Below are positions 25,696 through 38,020 of a stretch of DNA of 64,000 bases, one piece after another. Below the pieces are notes generated by a model. It worked only from the letters and a program-made list of their open reading frames with translations, made no database searches and was not told the DNA's origin. The DNA is from Inia geoffrensis (lineage: Eukaryota > Chordata > Mammalia > Artiodactyla > Iniidae), in assembly GCA_036417435.1 (NCBI GenBank), contig CM070903.1, positions 91,781,001 to 91,845,000 of the forward strand, in the 5' to 3' direction. The position numbers and the translations under genes were made by a program. Every line of letters starts with the position of its first letter. The stretch's first letter is position 1.

Positions 25696-26696
25696 TAGGA
25701 CAAAATAAGCACTTGACTAAATGCTTCCTTGATCTCACATAAAATAATTTTATAAGCAAGACTTGAAAGAATTAAAACATTTCCAAATAATTTTATTTTG
25801 TCCCAGAACAAACCTCAAGAATATTATAGGAATAAATGTTATTCAACATGCAACAAGGCAAAATATACTGTGTTTTACAGCCAATCAAAACTCACCAGTT
25901 ATGCAAAGAAACAGGAAAATAGAACCTATAATTATGAGCAAGTCAGGTACACAGAAATAACCCAGATTATAATATTTGTAACAAGTACATTAAAACAATC
26001 ATTTTAACTCTCTGCCTTATGTTCAAGAAGTCTAAAAGAAATATTGAGGATGGTAACTAGAAACATGAAGTAATTTTTAGAGGTGGCATTAAAATTCTAA
26101 AGATGAAAACAACAGTATCCAAGGTAAAAAAGAAATAAAACACTAAATATGATTAAGAGTAGATTTGATGCTGCAGAAAAAAAAAAATTAATGAACATGA
26201 ATAAAAAGCAACAGTAATTGTCCAAAATCAAGCAAAAACTGAAAAGAAATAAAATATAACATTTTAAACTGTGAGAAAACCTTAAGTGGCCAAATATACA
26301 AATAATTAAAGTACCCAAAGAAAAGGCAGGGGTAAGAGGGCCAGAAAAAAATATTTATAAGATAGGACTGAACATTTTCCAAATTCGATAAAAATGATAA
26401 ATCCACATATCTAAGGAGTTCAACAAAGAGTACAAGAAATGTAAAAACAAAACCAACTACACTAAGGCGTATGATAATCAAATTTCTTAAAATCATCTAT
26501 AAAGACAAAAATCTTAAAAACAACCAGAGAAAAAAAAAGACAAATTACATTCAAGGGAACAAAGATAAGAATGTCAGCAGACTTCTTTTTATAGATAATG
26601 TAAGCCAGAAGGCAGTAGAGTAACAAAGGATTGAAAAAAAAATCTGTCAACCTAAAATTCTGTACTCAGTGAAAATGTTTCTTAAAAATACTTGCA

Positions 26697-26910
26697 GGGC
26701 TTCCCTGGTGGTGCAGTGGTTGAGAGTCCGCCTGCCGATGCAGGGGACGTGGGTTTGGGCCCTGGTCCGGGAGGATCCTGCATGCCGCGGAGTGGCTGGG
26801 CCCGTGAGCCATGGCCGCTGAGCCTGCGCGTCCGGAGCCTGTGCTCCACAACAGGAGAGGCCACAACAGTGAGAGGCCCGCGTACCGCAAAAAAAAAAAA
26901 AAAAAAAAAA
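26697..26910 (+). mobile_element. CHR SINE, short deleted form
   Basis: Starts GGGCTTCCCTGGTGGTGCAG, has the tRNA-derived head and ends in about 20 A. CTTGCA flanks it at 26691-26696 and 26911-26916. Compared with the long CHR-2 copies at 41195-41542 and 42930-43265, the body is about 100 bp shorter. I associate this form with cetaceans. The pol III B box is eroded. Confidence 0.92.
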
Positions 26911-27818
26911 CTTGCAAAGTACAGATTTGTTCAGTCATGTAAAAGCAAAATAATTCAGGAACATTATACCTGCACTACAACAAATTTATACCTTGTATCA
27001 TATATCAAACTGTTAACTCAAATTTGATCATAGACTTAAGGTAAAATATAAATATACAACTTCTGGAAGAAAAAAGGAGAAAAATCTTTGTGTCTTGATT
27101 GGAGAAGTACTTCTTTGATAAGACACTAAAACCACAATTCATTAAAAAAAATTGATGTCATAAAAATTAAATATCCTCTTCAAAAGATACTATTAAGAGA
27201 AAAAAGAGACAAGCTGCAGACTGAGAAAAATATTTACAAATTACATATCTGATAAAAAAACTTACATCTAGAAGATATAAAGAGTTCACAAAACCCAAGA
27301 GAAGGATGAACCCACTCAAAAAAAAAGAGCAGAGGATTAGAACACACTCTCCACCAAAGAAGAAAAATGAATGGCAAACAAGCACATGAAAAGTACTCAA
27401 TATCATTAGACACTAGATATATGAAAATTAAAACCAGAATAAGATATACCTACATACCTATTAAAATGTTTACATGTTCAAAAGACTAACCTTATCAATT
27501 GTTTATTAAAAGGTAGAGTTACGGGAACTTCCATACATTGCTGGTGCAAAAGAAAAGTATACAACTCATTTGAAAAACAATTTGGTCATTTCTAAAATGT
27601 ATGTACCTGTCAGGCATTTTACTGCTAAGTATTTATCATAGAAGAAGGAAATAAATGTCCCTACAGAGACTTGCACATGAACGTTTATGCCAGCCTTATT
27701 TTAATAGTCAAAAGCTGGAACCAAATCAAATGTCCATCAATAGGTGAATGGATAAATAAACTGTATTTTAAAAAATAAAACAGATTACTAAACAGTTATA
27801 AAAAGAAAAGAACTTGAA

Positions 27819-28018
27819 CAGGGATTGGAAAACTAAGACCCTGGATAAATTTGGTCTATAGCCTGTTTTTGTATGGTCCACCAAGTAAGAACATTAGCTA
27901 CATTTTTAAGGGTTATTAAATAAACAAACAAGAATATGCAATAGAGACCTTATATGGCCTAACAAATTAAATAAGTTTACTATGTGGTCTTTTGTAAAAA
28001 AATGTTTGCTGACCCCTG
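27819..28018. mobile_element. hAT-type nonautonomous DNA transposon
   Basis: Begins CAGGGATTGG and ends GCTGACCCCTG. These are imperfect inverted termini of the CAGGGGTYGGCAAAC type used by a common mammalian hAT-Charlie family. Internal text such as GCCTGTTTTTGTATGG and TTTGTAAAAAAATGTTTG also fits. I cannot name the exact family. An 8-bp target duplication is not clear. Confidence 0.65.
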
Positions 28019-28029
28019 CACTACAAAGT

Positions 28030-28205
28030 GCTCTTTAGTTTTCTTGTAACACTTTGGAAATTCCCATTTCTCATATTTAGATAATTCCTTATTTTATAAT
28101 CTCATGAAGTAGGCAATTAAGTAATTAAGCCCTACAGAGTTTATCTGTTACAATTTCGCTGCTTCTGAAAGACTTTAATATCTCCCCAATATATTCATAT
28201 AAAGT
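28030..28205 (+). repeat. Inverted repeat, left arm (~176 bp)
   Basis: Reverse complement of 28605-28779 with about 22 mismatches and two small gaps by eye. The central part, from GGCAATTAAGTAATTAAGCC through TTTATCTGTTACAATTTC, is nearly perfect. I do not recognise the family. Confidence 0.88.
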
Positions 28206-28334
28206 TCCAAATCATCTGCATAGCTTAAACTGTCTCCTATGACCTGATCCTTATTTAATCAACCAGCCTCATCTTTGGCCAATTTTCAGTATTCTCCAGG
28301 AATACTGACTTTTTGTAAGCATAAGAAAGCTGGT

Positions 28335-28604
28335 GACTATATTAATAAATTAAACCTCCAGACAACAAGCATTAACAGATAAAAAGGCATATCAGGGTCA
28401 ATTCATCAGGAGGACACACACTAAATGTGTATGCACCTAATAACAAAGCATCAAAATACATGGAACAAGAGTAGACAGAACTGAAAGGAGACATAAACAA
28501 ATCCACATTGCAGTTGGAGATTAAGAAATCTTTTTTTCATAACTGATAGAACAACATCACAAAGAATCAGCAAAAGCATAGGATTTTTGAATACACTGTT
28601 AACT
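28335..28604 (+). mobile_element. Ancient L1 ORF2 fragment between inverted arms
   Basis: Translates in part to endonuclease-domain-like sequence: AATTCATCAGGAGGACAC, then a VYAPNNKASKY-like segment. It lies in the spacer of the inverted repeat. Degraded. Confidence 0.7.
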
Positions 28605-28779
28605 ACTTTATATGAAGATATTGGGGAGATAGTATTTTCAGAAGCAGTGAAATTGTAACAGATAAACTCTGTAGGAGGGCTTAATTACTTAATTGCCTGC
28701 TTCACTCGATTATGAGATAAGACATTACCTAAATATAAGAATTATAGATTTCCAAACTTTTATAAGAAAACTAAAGAGC
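28605..28779 (-). repeat. Inverted repeat, right arm (~175 bp)
   Basis: Partner of 28030-28205 in opposite orientation. The spacer is about 400 bp. The two arms could pair as a long imperfect hairpin in RNA. Confidence 0.88.
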
Positions 28780-28881
28780 TCATATTTTTTATAGATAATT
28801 TCTCCCCAACCAATTTTTCCAGAATAACTTTAACTTATACTTTTCAATATAAATATATATTTTGCATATGCCTAAATATGT

Positions 28882-28886
<5 letters not shown>

Positions 28887-28912
<26 letters not shown>
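28887..28912. repeat. (TA)n microsatellite
   Basis: About 13 perfect TA units. Confidence 0.9.
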
Positions 28913-30299
28913 CCTTATTTTATTTTAATCAATTGCAAGCCTTGGCACAGTAGCAGAATATCAAAGAGAAGGAAAACAGAAAGAAAGTCAATATGCCAAT
29001 ATGCCTACCTTCACTTCTCTTTCAAGAAACTCCTTGAAATACACTGGAAAATCATTGCTTCTGATTTCCTTAAACTCTCTCTCAATCAAAATTTAGCTCT
29101 GACCTACTTTCATTCTCTTTTCCCTAAAGCACTCAACTTATGTCCTTTGATCTCAGAATACTTATTAAACTCTGTGTATATTTCTATTACATTTATTGTG
29201 CTCATGAAAGTGTCCTGAATATGACCATATAAAATTATAACCACACTTCACAGAAAGTTACATAAATACAGACGCACAAATATTCTGTTTTTATATTCTA
29301 TTTCATATTTCTTCTTGTTTTCCTCTTTTTGAGCAGACTCCTAAGAAAGACATAGCTATAACCATGGCCATTTTACAAATGATTTAAGGAAGATATTAAT
29401 CATACACTTAGCCTTCTGTGATGTTCTTGGAAGGATATACTTTCCAGCTTGAAGGGTCTAATGTGACATTTCTTTTTCTTAAGAGACAAAATGATTTTCT
29501 GAAAAATTAAGAAAAAATAAATAAAAAGCAGGTAGAGTATCACAGTGTCTATGGGTTGTACCTACTTACAATTTCTAAAAACTGGAATAACCCATGGAAT
29601 GTAATAATTCTCATGTTGCCCTCAATGATTTGGTTTGTACGGACAGTGTAACATAAGCAAAGAACCTCAAAGTCCAGAAAGGTATGGAAGGATTGAAGCC
29701 ACCAGCATTCCTGAAGCCATCTGGAAATCACTAGTGACATAACGCTTTGGTTTTAATGTTTTCAAGGGCCCCACACAAGTTGAAGAATATGATTAGTTAC
29801 TAAAACAAGCAAAGACTCTGGAAGGCAAACTCTTAGTGAAAGGATAAAATAGGAAAAAAAACTTTTCCTGAAGTTGTTATAACCGTAAGCGAGACTTATC
29901 ATGTAAATATATTTTTTACAAGTCCACCTTCACATAAGTTTCTGGTCTAAATTCATAGCACTCAATTCTTCTGAAAACTCTTCAGTTGAGAATATATTTT
30001 CAGCTGAGAATTCTTAGATTGTTAGTGCCCTCAGACAGCTGAGAGAAACAAACAGAAATCATCCCAAAGATCTCAAAGAATTTGTCAGATAATGATTTTT
30101 TTTAAATCACAACACAAATGGTATGTTATTAAAAACAAGCATTAATGGATCAAGAAAAGAAACAAGCAATAGAGGGGGATAAAAGAACACTTAAAATATT
30201 AGTATTATCAGATCCAGAAAATAAAATAAATGTTTAAGTATTAGTAAAAGTGGAAGTGGACATCAATAGAGAGATTAAGAAACAGACTATAAAATATGA
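28913..30299. other. No recognised feature
   Basis: AT-rich. No named repeat or coding region recognised with confidence. The end may already belong to the ancient L1 that follows. Confidence 0.45.
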
Positions 30300-32450
30300 C
30301 TAGGCAAATTGCCAACTAAAAACCACTAGTCCTGCCCACAGGTGTCCCAAGTCATGGAGTGACAATGCGGTGGTGGCAGTGCAAGAACCTAAAACCCTCA
30401 GGGACAAATATCTTCTGGCCAGAAGAATAGAAGAAAGGAGATCTTGTGATCTGTGTGTAAGTGAAACTCCCATTATTTTTTCTCTAGTTTTAGGGGATGG
30501 AGTCTTGCCCAAGGGTGTCCCTAGTCCTGTGGTACTGCAATAATGGGCAGAAGTCTGAAACTCTGAGAGAAACCTGTCTTTTAAGCCAGAGGACCAGAAA
30601 AAGCAGTCCCTACAAGTCAAAGAGTGTGGGAAAAGCAGATCCCCTAATTCAGTGTATGAACCAACACAAATGCAATTTACCCCTGAGTTGGGTAAATATG
30701 AGACAGATTCAAAGCATCCTAGCAAAAGCCTTGAAACATAATCTGCTGTTAGAATTACTGCCCCAGAAGCTGAGACAGAACTTTCAATCTAAACCTAACC
30801 ATGCAGATTGTCTGCTAAAAGAAACTGGTGAGTTATCAGAAGATTTTAACAGGACCCAGAGTCTTCACAACATACTGAAAATGTCTGAGACATAATCCAA
30901 AATTCATCCACATACAAAGAACCAGGAAAATTCTTAAGGGAAAGGATTATCAAGAGATGCCAATGCTGAGATGTTCCATATGTTGGAAATATCAGACAAA
31001 AATTTTAAAGCAGGGCTTCCCTGGTGGCTCAGTGGTTGAGAGTCCGCCTGCTGATGCAGGGGACACCAGTTTGTGCCCCGGTCTGGGAAGATCCCACATG
31101 CCGCGGAGCGGCTGGACCCGTGAGCCATGGCCGCTGAGCCTGCGCGTCCGGAGCCTGTGCTCCGCAATGGGAGAGGCCACAGCAGTGAGAGGCCCGCGTA
31201 AAAAAAAAAAAAAAAAAAAAAATTTAAAGCAATTTTAAAATTTTAATTATTTTAATCATGCTGTATAAATAAGATAAAATTTATACCATTAAATGAAAAG
31301 TAAGAAATTCTAAGAAGAGAAATAAAAAACTATAAAAGAAAAGAACAAATGGAAATGTGACAGATATCCAGAATGGTGTGTGAAAACTTGATACTGCAAA
31401 CTATAAAACATTACACAGGAAAATTAAAGAAGACCTAAATAAATAGATATATCATATTCATGGATTGGAAGATTCAAAATTAAGACATCAATTCTCCCCA
31501 AATTGAAAATGTAAATTATCTAGAATAGACAAAATCATTTTTAAAAAGAGCAAAGTTGGAGGACTTCTACTAACTGATTTAGAGAATCACTCTAAAGCCA
31601 CTGTAATCAAAAGAGTATGGTATTATCAAAAAGATATTTAGATCAGTGGGACAGAATTGGAGACTCAGAAATAGACTCTCATGTATTTGGTGCTAGGAAA
31701 ATTATATATTTATATATAGTATTCCTAGAAAAAAAATCAATTTTGGCTATTACCTCACATTATGAAAATTGAGATGTATCTTAACCTAATTGTGAAGACT
31801 AAAATAGTAATATTCCTGGGAGGAATCATAAGAGAAAATCCTTGCAACATTAGAATAGGCAAATGTTTCTTGTATTAGACACACAGGAAGTACACACACA
31901 CAGAAAATTAATGAATTGGACTTTCTCAAAATGAAGAACAATACCCTTTGAAAGACTTTGAAAACAAAACAAAGGAATGGAAAAAAAACAACAAAGAAAT
32001 GGGAAAAAATAATCGCAATACAAATATCTGTCAAATACTTGTATCCAAAACATAAAGAACCCTTGCAAGTCAATAATAATACAAATAGCCCAAATTAAAA
32101 ATAAAATATTAAAACAGATACTTCACAAAAGAAGATGTATGTATGATAAATAGGCACTTGGAAAGATGCTCAGCACCATTACTCATCAGAAAAATGCAAA
32201 TTTAAACCACAATAAGTATGTCTATATTCCCATTATAATAGCTACATATTTAAAAACCCGACAATAAGGAGTGTTGATGAAGATGGGTAGCAACTGGAAC
32301 TCTCATGCACACTGGGGGGAATGTAAAATGTACCATCACTTTGGTAAACTTCTTGGTTAGAATATAAAGTTAAACATATACCTACAATATAGCCCAGCCA
32401 TTCCACTTCTAGGTACTTCCTCAGGAGAGTGGTCTGTTAACCACTCTTCC
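30300..32450 (+). mobile_element. Ancient L1 (L1M type), plus strand
   Basis: 5' UTR-like sequence at 30600-30990 includes the motif leading to ACAAAGAACCAGGAAAAT. ORF2-like sequence follows (31400-31700, then 31780-32410), including the region corresponding to the C-terminal domain. A CHR SINE interrupts it. All frames are broken and large parts are missing. Ends are approximate. Confidence 0.6.
31013..31220 (+). mobile_element. CHR SINE, short deleted form
   Basis: Same family as 26697-26910, beginning GGGCTTCCCTGGTGG and ending in an A run. Target duplication AATTTTAAAGCA (31001-31012) is matched by AATTTAAAGCA (31221-31231). Inserted in the ancient L1. Confidence 0.93.
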
Positions 32451-34480
32451 CCCAGGGTTAATAAAAGGTCTGTAAACATCTTTGCTGAGATACAAACAAC
32501 TGAGATTAGAATAACTGTTTGGAGACAATACCAAGCCTTTTTACTTTTTTTTTTTCATTAAAATATATCCTAAGTTAAAAATATGATATTTTATTACAGA
32601 TTTTAGTTAGACATTTTGTTTTGACTTTAAAGATCTTGGAAAGGATAATTTATAGAACAAATTTTGTAATGCAATATATGATACAAGAACATAGAAAACT
32701 TTTATTATTACCTATAACTTTTACCCTTAAAATACATATTAACAGTTACGTTACTATTATTTCCTGCAGTTTTGAATATTTTAAAATATGATCTGAGATA
32801 AAATCAATAAAAATAAAAACTCTATTCTTTCTTATTATTTTAGAGCAAATGTGAGATCATAAAAACTTTTTTCAAAACTTCAACATTGCACAAGTTAAAT
32901 ATTCTCTTGCTCTCTTAGGTACTTTCTTTACCTCACTAGTTTAGCTTTTTTTTTTTTAAGCAAAGTTTTCATATGAACAATTTCTGATAGACCTTCCAGA
33001 TATACAGCATCTTGTTAAAAATTCATGCTGGCCAGAAGACTAGAAGGTCAGAAAATGTCTTTGAATTTATGCCATGGTCTTTTCTATAATTCATTCAGGT
33101 TTTAAAAGGGAAATTCCTCATTAAGTAAAGGACCTAATGCTTATTAATTTATATGCTTAAGCAAGGTCCACCACTAATTCGTTTATTAAATATCAAAGAC
33201 CATATGCTTTCACCCCTTGTCCTTGCTTATTGATTAACTGCCTTAAGCCAATATAGGTGAAAGCAGGGGGAGGAAACACAGTAACCTAGGTGAGTTTCTT
33301 ATCTCATTTTTTAACCTAATGAAAGATGGCACTTCTTTACATTCCTGTGCGAAAGCCCAGATGAGACAATCCAAAATGAGTTTTCTTGTGTAAGTGTGGA
33401 TTTTTTGAGCAATGTGATGCAGTCACTTAGATGCAGAGAAGATGATGTACAGAAGTGGAGGAAGTGAATGGGATGGAGGCAGTAATGAACTGTGGAATGC
33501 CAGACTCAATTCTTCAGTTTCAACATATTCCTCACAGACACAGTTAATTCATCAGAACACGTTGCTCAAAGCATGTTAACTGGAGCTAATAGATGTCTAG
33601 GGGATAAGGCGGATGAAGCAGAGAGGGAGGAGATTTTTGGTCAAGTCAGATTGAGAAATATTGGGTAAAACATAGATATGGACAGAGAGAGACAGAAAGA
33701 GAGAGAGAGAGGGAGAGAGATGTACAGATACATATGTATACACACATATTTCCTTCCTGGCTTGTTGGCAGGTTGTATGTGTGTTTGTTTGTTTTGTCTG
33801 TGTTTATCATTTAACTTCCTTTCACTGCAAGTAAAACAAAGACATTGCCTAAATTGAACAGAGTTGAGATATAATTGTTGTATTTCTTGTAGCTCACAGA
33901 ATTGACAAGGATGGAGAATAGGCTTGGAAAATAGAGAAGCCAGGATCTGGGTAGTAAGAACTTATAACAAATCCTGTCCAGTCACCACCATGGAATGCAT
34001 GAGCTCCAATTGTCTTTCAGTCGATTATTGCAGCCCTTGGGTCATTCAGATTAAGATTGGAAACCATAGGAGATAGGATTCGATTGGTTAGTTTGGGTTA
34101 CATATCTGGTGTTTTTATATATAAAGGGCTCCTTTGATTTATAATTCCGCCAGGACTGCACACAATCGAGGAGAGTAACTTCAGGAAAGAAGTTGAGGTG
34201 CTGTTTTCCAAAGTAAGGAAATTCTGGATAACTATAACATATAATAAAACTTTACAATGCAGGATTCCCAAGAATATTTTTATATCTATTGTTTCCAAAG
34301 TTTACTTGACATTGACACTTTGTGGGGTTTTACTTATATTTTTTTCAGAACATCCATGTAACAAGTAACATTTTAGGATACAACCTGTGGGAAGCATGAC
34401 TTAGGAGCACACCTCCAGTGATCAGGCTACATTATTAGTAGAGGAAATGTATTTACCTAGTATGAATCAGTGTGTTGTTG
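32451..34480. other. No recognised gene or repeat apart from a GA microsatellite
   Basis: AT-rich up to 33300, then mixed composition. Nothing recognised other than the purine tract near 33690. Confidence 0.45.
33686..33722. repeat. (GA)n-rich microsatellite
   Basis: GAGA-rich run with interruptions, followed by short TA/CA alternation. Confidence 0.85.
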
Positions 34481-34498
34481 TGTTTTTTTTTTTTTTTT

Positions 34499-34728
34499 GG
34501 TTTTTTTGTTTTGTTTTGTTTTTTTGTTTTTTTTTTTGCGGTAGGCAGGCCTCTCACTGTTGTGGTCTCTCCCGCTGCGGAGCACAGGCTCCGGACGCGC
34601 AGGCCCAGCGGCCATGGCCCACGGGCCCAGCCGCTCCGCGGCATGTGGGACCTTCCCATACCGGGGCACGAACCCATGTCCCCCGCATCGTCAGGTGGAC
34701 TCTCAACCACTGCGCCACCAGGGAAGCC
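34499..34728 (-). mobile_element. CHR SINE, short deleted form, antisense
   Basis: Reverse-oriented copy ending CACCAGGGAAGCC at 34728. Its tail is a long T/G-rich run (34499-34537) broken by G. TG followed by 16 T (34481-34498) and TG followed by 14 T (34729-34744) look like the target duplication, but low complexity makes this uncertain. Confidence 0.9.
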
Positions 34729-34839
34729 TGTTTTTTTTTTTTTTATAGATGGTCTATTAAGTCTTTTGGATACTATATTTTGTGCATAACTATGTTCCTG
34801 TGCAAGTGAGTAGGAGAGTGAAATTGTCTTATTCTACTC

Positions 34840-35450
34840 CAGTTACTATAACAAAATACTATAGACTGGGGGGATTAAACCACTGACTTTCTCACAGATA
34901 TGGAGGCTAGGAAGTCCAAGATCGTGGTGCTGGCAGATTTAGTGTCTGGTTAGGTCTGGCATCCTGGCTGTAAACAGCTAGATCCTTGCTGTGTCCTTAC
35001 ATGGTCTCTCCTCAGCACCCAGACATTAGGGGAGCAGGCTGGAGGGAGAGAAAGCTCTCAGGACTCTTTCTCTTTTTATAAGGGCACCAGTCCCATCATG
35101 AAGGTCCCACCCTCATGACCTCATCTAAACCTATCTTCCAAATGCCTCATCTCCAAATACATGACATTGGAGGTTAGGGCTTCAAGATAAGAGTTTTGTT
35201 TTTTTTTTTTTGCGGTACATGGGCCACTCACTGTTGTGGCCTCTCCCGTTGCAGAGCACAGGCTCCGGACACGCAGGCTCAGTGGCCGTGGCTCACGGGC
35301 CTAGCCGCTCTGTGGAATGTGGGATCTTCCCGGACCGGGGCACGAACCCATGTACCCTGCATCGGCAGGTGGACTCTCAACCACTGCACCACCAGGGAAG
35401 CCCCTCAAGATAAGAGTTTTGAGGGAGACACAAGCATTCGGTTCTTAACA
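34840..35450 (-). mobile_element. MaLR-type LTR (MLT1/MST-like), split by a SINE
   Basis: Plus-strand landmarks are ACTATAACAAAATACTATAG at the left, a GGAGGCTAGGAAGTCCAAGA segment and CATCTCCAAATACATGACAT. These are the reverse of the conserved parts of mammalian MaLR LTRs. The remaining part (GAGGGAGACACAAGCATTCGG) follows the inserted SINE at 35199-35404. The subfamily is uncertain. No internal genes. Confidence 0.55.
35199..35404 (-). mobile_element. CHR SINE, short deleted form, antisense, perfect TSD
   Basis: Starts with a T run, ends CCACCAGGGAAGCCCC. It is flanked by a perfect 17-bp target duplication TCAAGATAAGAGTTTTG at 35182-35198 and 35405-35421. It interrupts the older MaLR-like LTR, so it is the younger insertion. 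Confidence 0.96.
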
Positions 35451-35584
35451 GAAATATTCTATATTTTAATGTAAAAAAGGAAATAGAAATTCCATCTTAT
35501 AGGCCTTTTTACCAACTATATATCTTCCACACTTGTTAAATAGAGAATCAAAAGGAGAGAGAGTTTTAACAATGACAGCAGCAG

Positions 35585-35735
35585 TAATTAAGGCTTATTG
35601 AATGTTTTCTGAGTGTCAGGCCTATCTTAAGCACTTTACATACATTATGCTATTTAATTTAATGAGAAAATATGAACAAAAATGTAGCATGCCCAATCAC
35701 ATGGCTAATAAAGTAGAGAGCCACAGGAGGAGTTT
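35585..35735 (+). mobile_element. MIR SINE
   Basis: Core includes TGAGTGTCAGGCC and TTAAGCACTTTACATAC, followed near 35693 by CAATCACATGGCTAATAAAG and GAGAGCCACAGG, matching MIR order. Confidence 0.7.
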
Positions 35736-35739
35736 ATTT

Positions 35740-38020
35740 TTGTGAATATATAAAAATACCTTATTTCATTACTCATACTTTCCCATTTACTTAAATAATG
35801 TATAGTGAACATCTACTGAAAGTTACAAATAATTTAAAATACTTAAATATTACTATTCTGTTTAGAGTGTTTGAATAACTATAGAGTTTCATGGCAGAAA
35901 CTTTGGCTATTTACTAAAGTAACAGAAAAAACACCTCATCTCACTGAGTGTAAAAATTGTTATGGCTTTTGGCATATACTTCTTTTTACCTGATTTATTA
36001 GCCTTCAAAAACATGCAAAATTAAATATGTGCAAGTGACACCTCTGTAAAGATTATAATTAATTCATTTTATAATCACATCTCAGGCAGTTTATGAGAGC
36101 TGGATGACTTTAAATCTGATGTGGGTTATAGATCTTTCACTCATTCAATTTGGTTATGGTCAGGATGTCCTGAGCCATGCAAAGAACAGCTATTTCCTGC
36201 TTAGTTTACTAAGGCAATATTTATCCACAATTTGAAGAAGTTTTGAAGGGAAATGCCAAAGCTTATTTCTCTTTCACAGCATGTTTACAGGTTTCAAAAA
36301 TAAATGGAAGCCGTTAAGAAGTTATTTTCAACAATCATATTTCATTCATTCACAGAAAGAAGAACATGCTTAAGGCCATAATTTCTAAAGCTTGTTTTGT
36401 GACAGACTAATACATTCTAATAGAACTTAAAGCACTCCCCCAGATGCCAAATATAAACTGTTATAAGATGGTAGAAGATGTACTTTTTACCTTTTATGTG
36501 CCCGCATACATACATGACTCCTACTTGAGTCATGTAGTTAAGACTGAATCACTTATGATTTGAATGCTGATGATACATATTAAATTCGTATTGCAAGCCA
36601 GAAACCTCACTTCTACATCTCTCGTACTCTCTGTGGTCATTTGAAATAGAATATAGAAGGAGAATGTGATAAACATATAATTTGGCAATATGTAACTATT
36701 TTCTTCAAGAAAGACCAACTGTCCATATTAGAAGAGGATTAGAAGCCCCTACCTGTAATTCCATTTCTGATATTAAGTAGTTTCATGACCTTAAACAAAT
36801 TGCTTGCTCCCCAGAACCACATGTTAAGTGAACGTTAGACCTGTAAGGAAGCTAAGGGGAAACACTGTACAAATGCTCACCATATTGCCAGCACCCAACC
36901 TTTGCTGTTTCTCAAATGAAGTCACTCTCTTTGGTTGGAAAATTCCAGATGTAAGAGATGTCCTTACCTTAAGGACAAGCCATTCATTGTACGGCAACAA
37001 TTTGAGGTTTGATTTGAGGTCAGTTCTTAGCCAAACAACCTTTTTTTTTTCTGCTTGTGTTCACCTTACACACTTAATTTCCAGGTTAAAAATTACCAGC
37101 TCTTTGAATTTTGTTTTTTTTTTTATATCACCACACGTCAAGATCCTTCTTCATCTTATTCATTCCTTTTTGGACAAACCAGAATCTCAAATCCAGTATG
37201 ACTTGCACAGAGTGAGAGTAAAATATATCCTGATATGGCGACTACTCTTCTTTTGATGCAGCTAAACTCACATTAGGGAGGGTTGTTTTGTTTTGTCTTA
37301 ATAGCCACGACACTCCAGTGTTTCATATGGAACATGCAAGCTGCTAAATTCCTACATCTTTTAATACATACATTTCTAAACTGCAAGACAATTAATTATC
37401 CTATCCTTTCATAGCCAAGTCTTTATCTCAGAATCCAGGAGTCAGCTTTATTCCCTCTATTAAACATTAATATCATTATTTTAGTATAAGGTTGTTTTGA
37501 AAGTAGACCTTTGTTATGCCAAGAATTATATGTTGTTCATAATATTATGTCACCATAGTTTTTACAAGTCAGCACCCTATTCACTTCACTGATAAAAATT
37601 TTACAACCGTCAAAGTAGAGGATTAGACTTTATATTGGACACGTTCTCTCTCTGTCTCTCTCTGTCGCTCTGTCTCTCTCTCTCTCTCTCTCTCTCACTC
37701 TCTCTCTCACAAACACACACACACACACACACCGCACACCTTTTAGATATACTTTGGATTGTAGTTTAACCAGATATAAGTCAAACTACTTCTATTATTA
37801 ATTAGCATTCAAAAAAATCTTTCTGCAGTATAATCAAGATTTGTTAAATGCCTTGCTGAAATCAGCATTCGGCATATCTGTGATCTTGCCTTGATGATTA
37901 GTCTCCAAATTGTGTCAGAAAATAAAATGAAGTTGGATTTTAGTATTAAATAATTCATTTTTTAAGATCCCTCAAACAATTTGCTAAATAATCTGCTCCA
38001 CTGAGTGTGTTGCTCTGGAG
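35740..38020. other. No recognised gene
   Basis: AT-rich. The longest frame (36828-37256, 142 codons) has low-complexity, phenylalanine-rich content and no family resemblance, so it is not called. Only the CT/CA microsatellite stands out. Confidence 0.45.
37640..37735. repeat. (TC)n-(CA)n compound microsatellite
   Basis: Interrupted TCTC tract followed by about 11 CA units. Likely polymorphic. Confidence 0.93.

Larger units (their letters stand above)
24003..27818 (+). mobile_element. Ancient L1 (L1M type), interrupted by LTRs and a SINE
   Basis: Plus-strand old L1. The 5' UTR begins near 24003, continues between the LTRs (24900-25150) and resumes after the second LTR (25700-26100). ORF1-like sequence ends near 26690. 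After the CHR SINE and an internal deletion, degraded ORF2 C-terminal sequence runs from about 27000 to 27818. Younger elements are nested inside: LTRs at about 24180-24645 and 25154-25695, and a SINE at 26697-26910. No frame is usable. Confidence 0.65.

Noticed and set aside
24180..25700. A complete endogenous retrovirus with paired LTRs
   Set aside because: The two LTRs are different in sequence and class, and the DNA between them is L1 5' UTR-like, not gag/pol/env.
30300..30725. 141-codon minus-strand open frame
   Set aside because: Lies in old L1 5' UTR-like sequence. No domain or conserved motif seen.
36828..37256. 142-codon plus-strand open frame
   Set aside because: Composition is low in complexity and Phe-rich late in the frame. 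No recognised family, splice context or promoter. Chance frame in AT-rich DNA.
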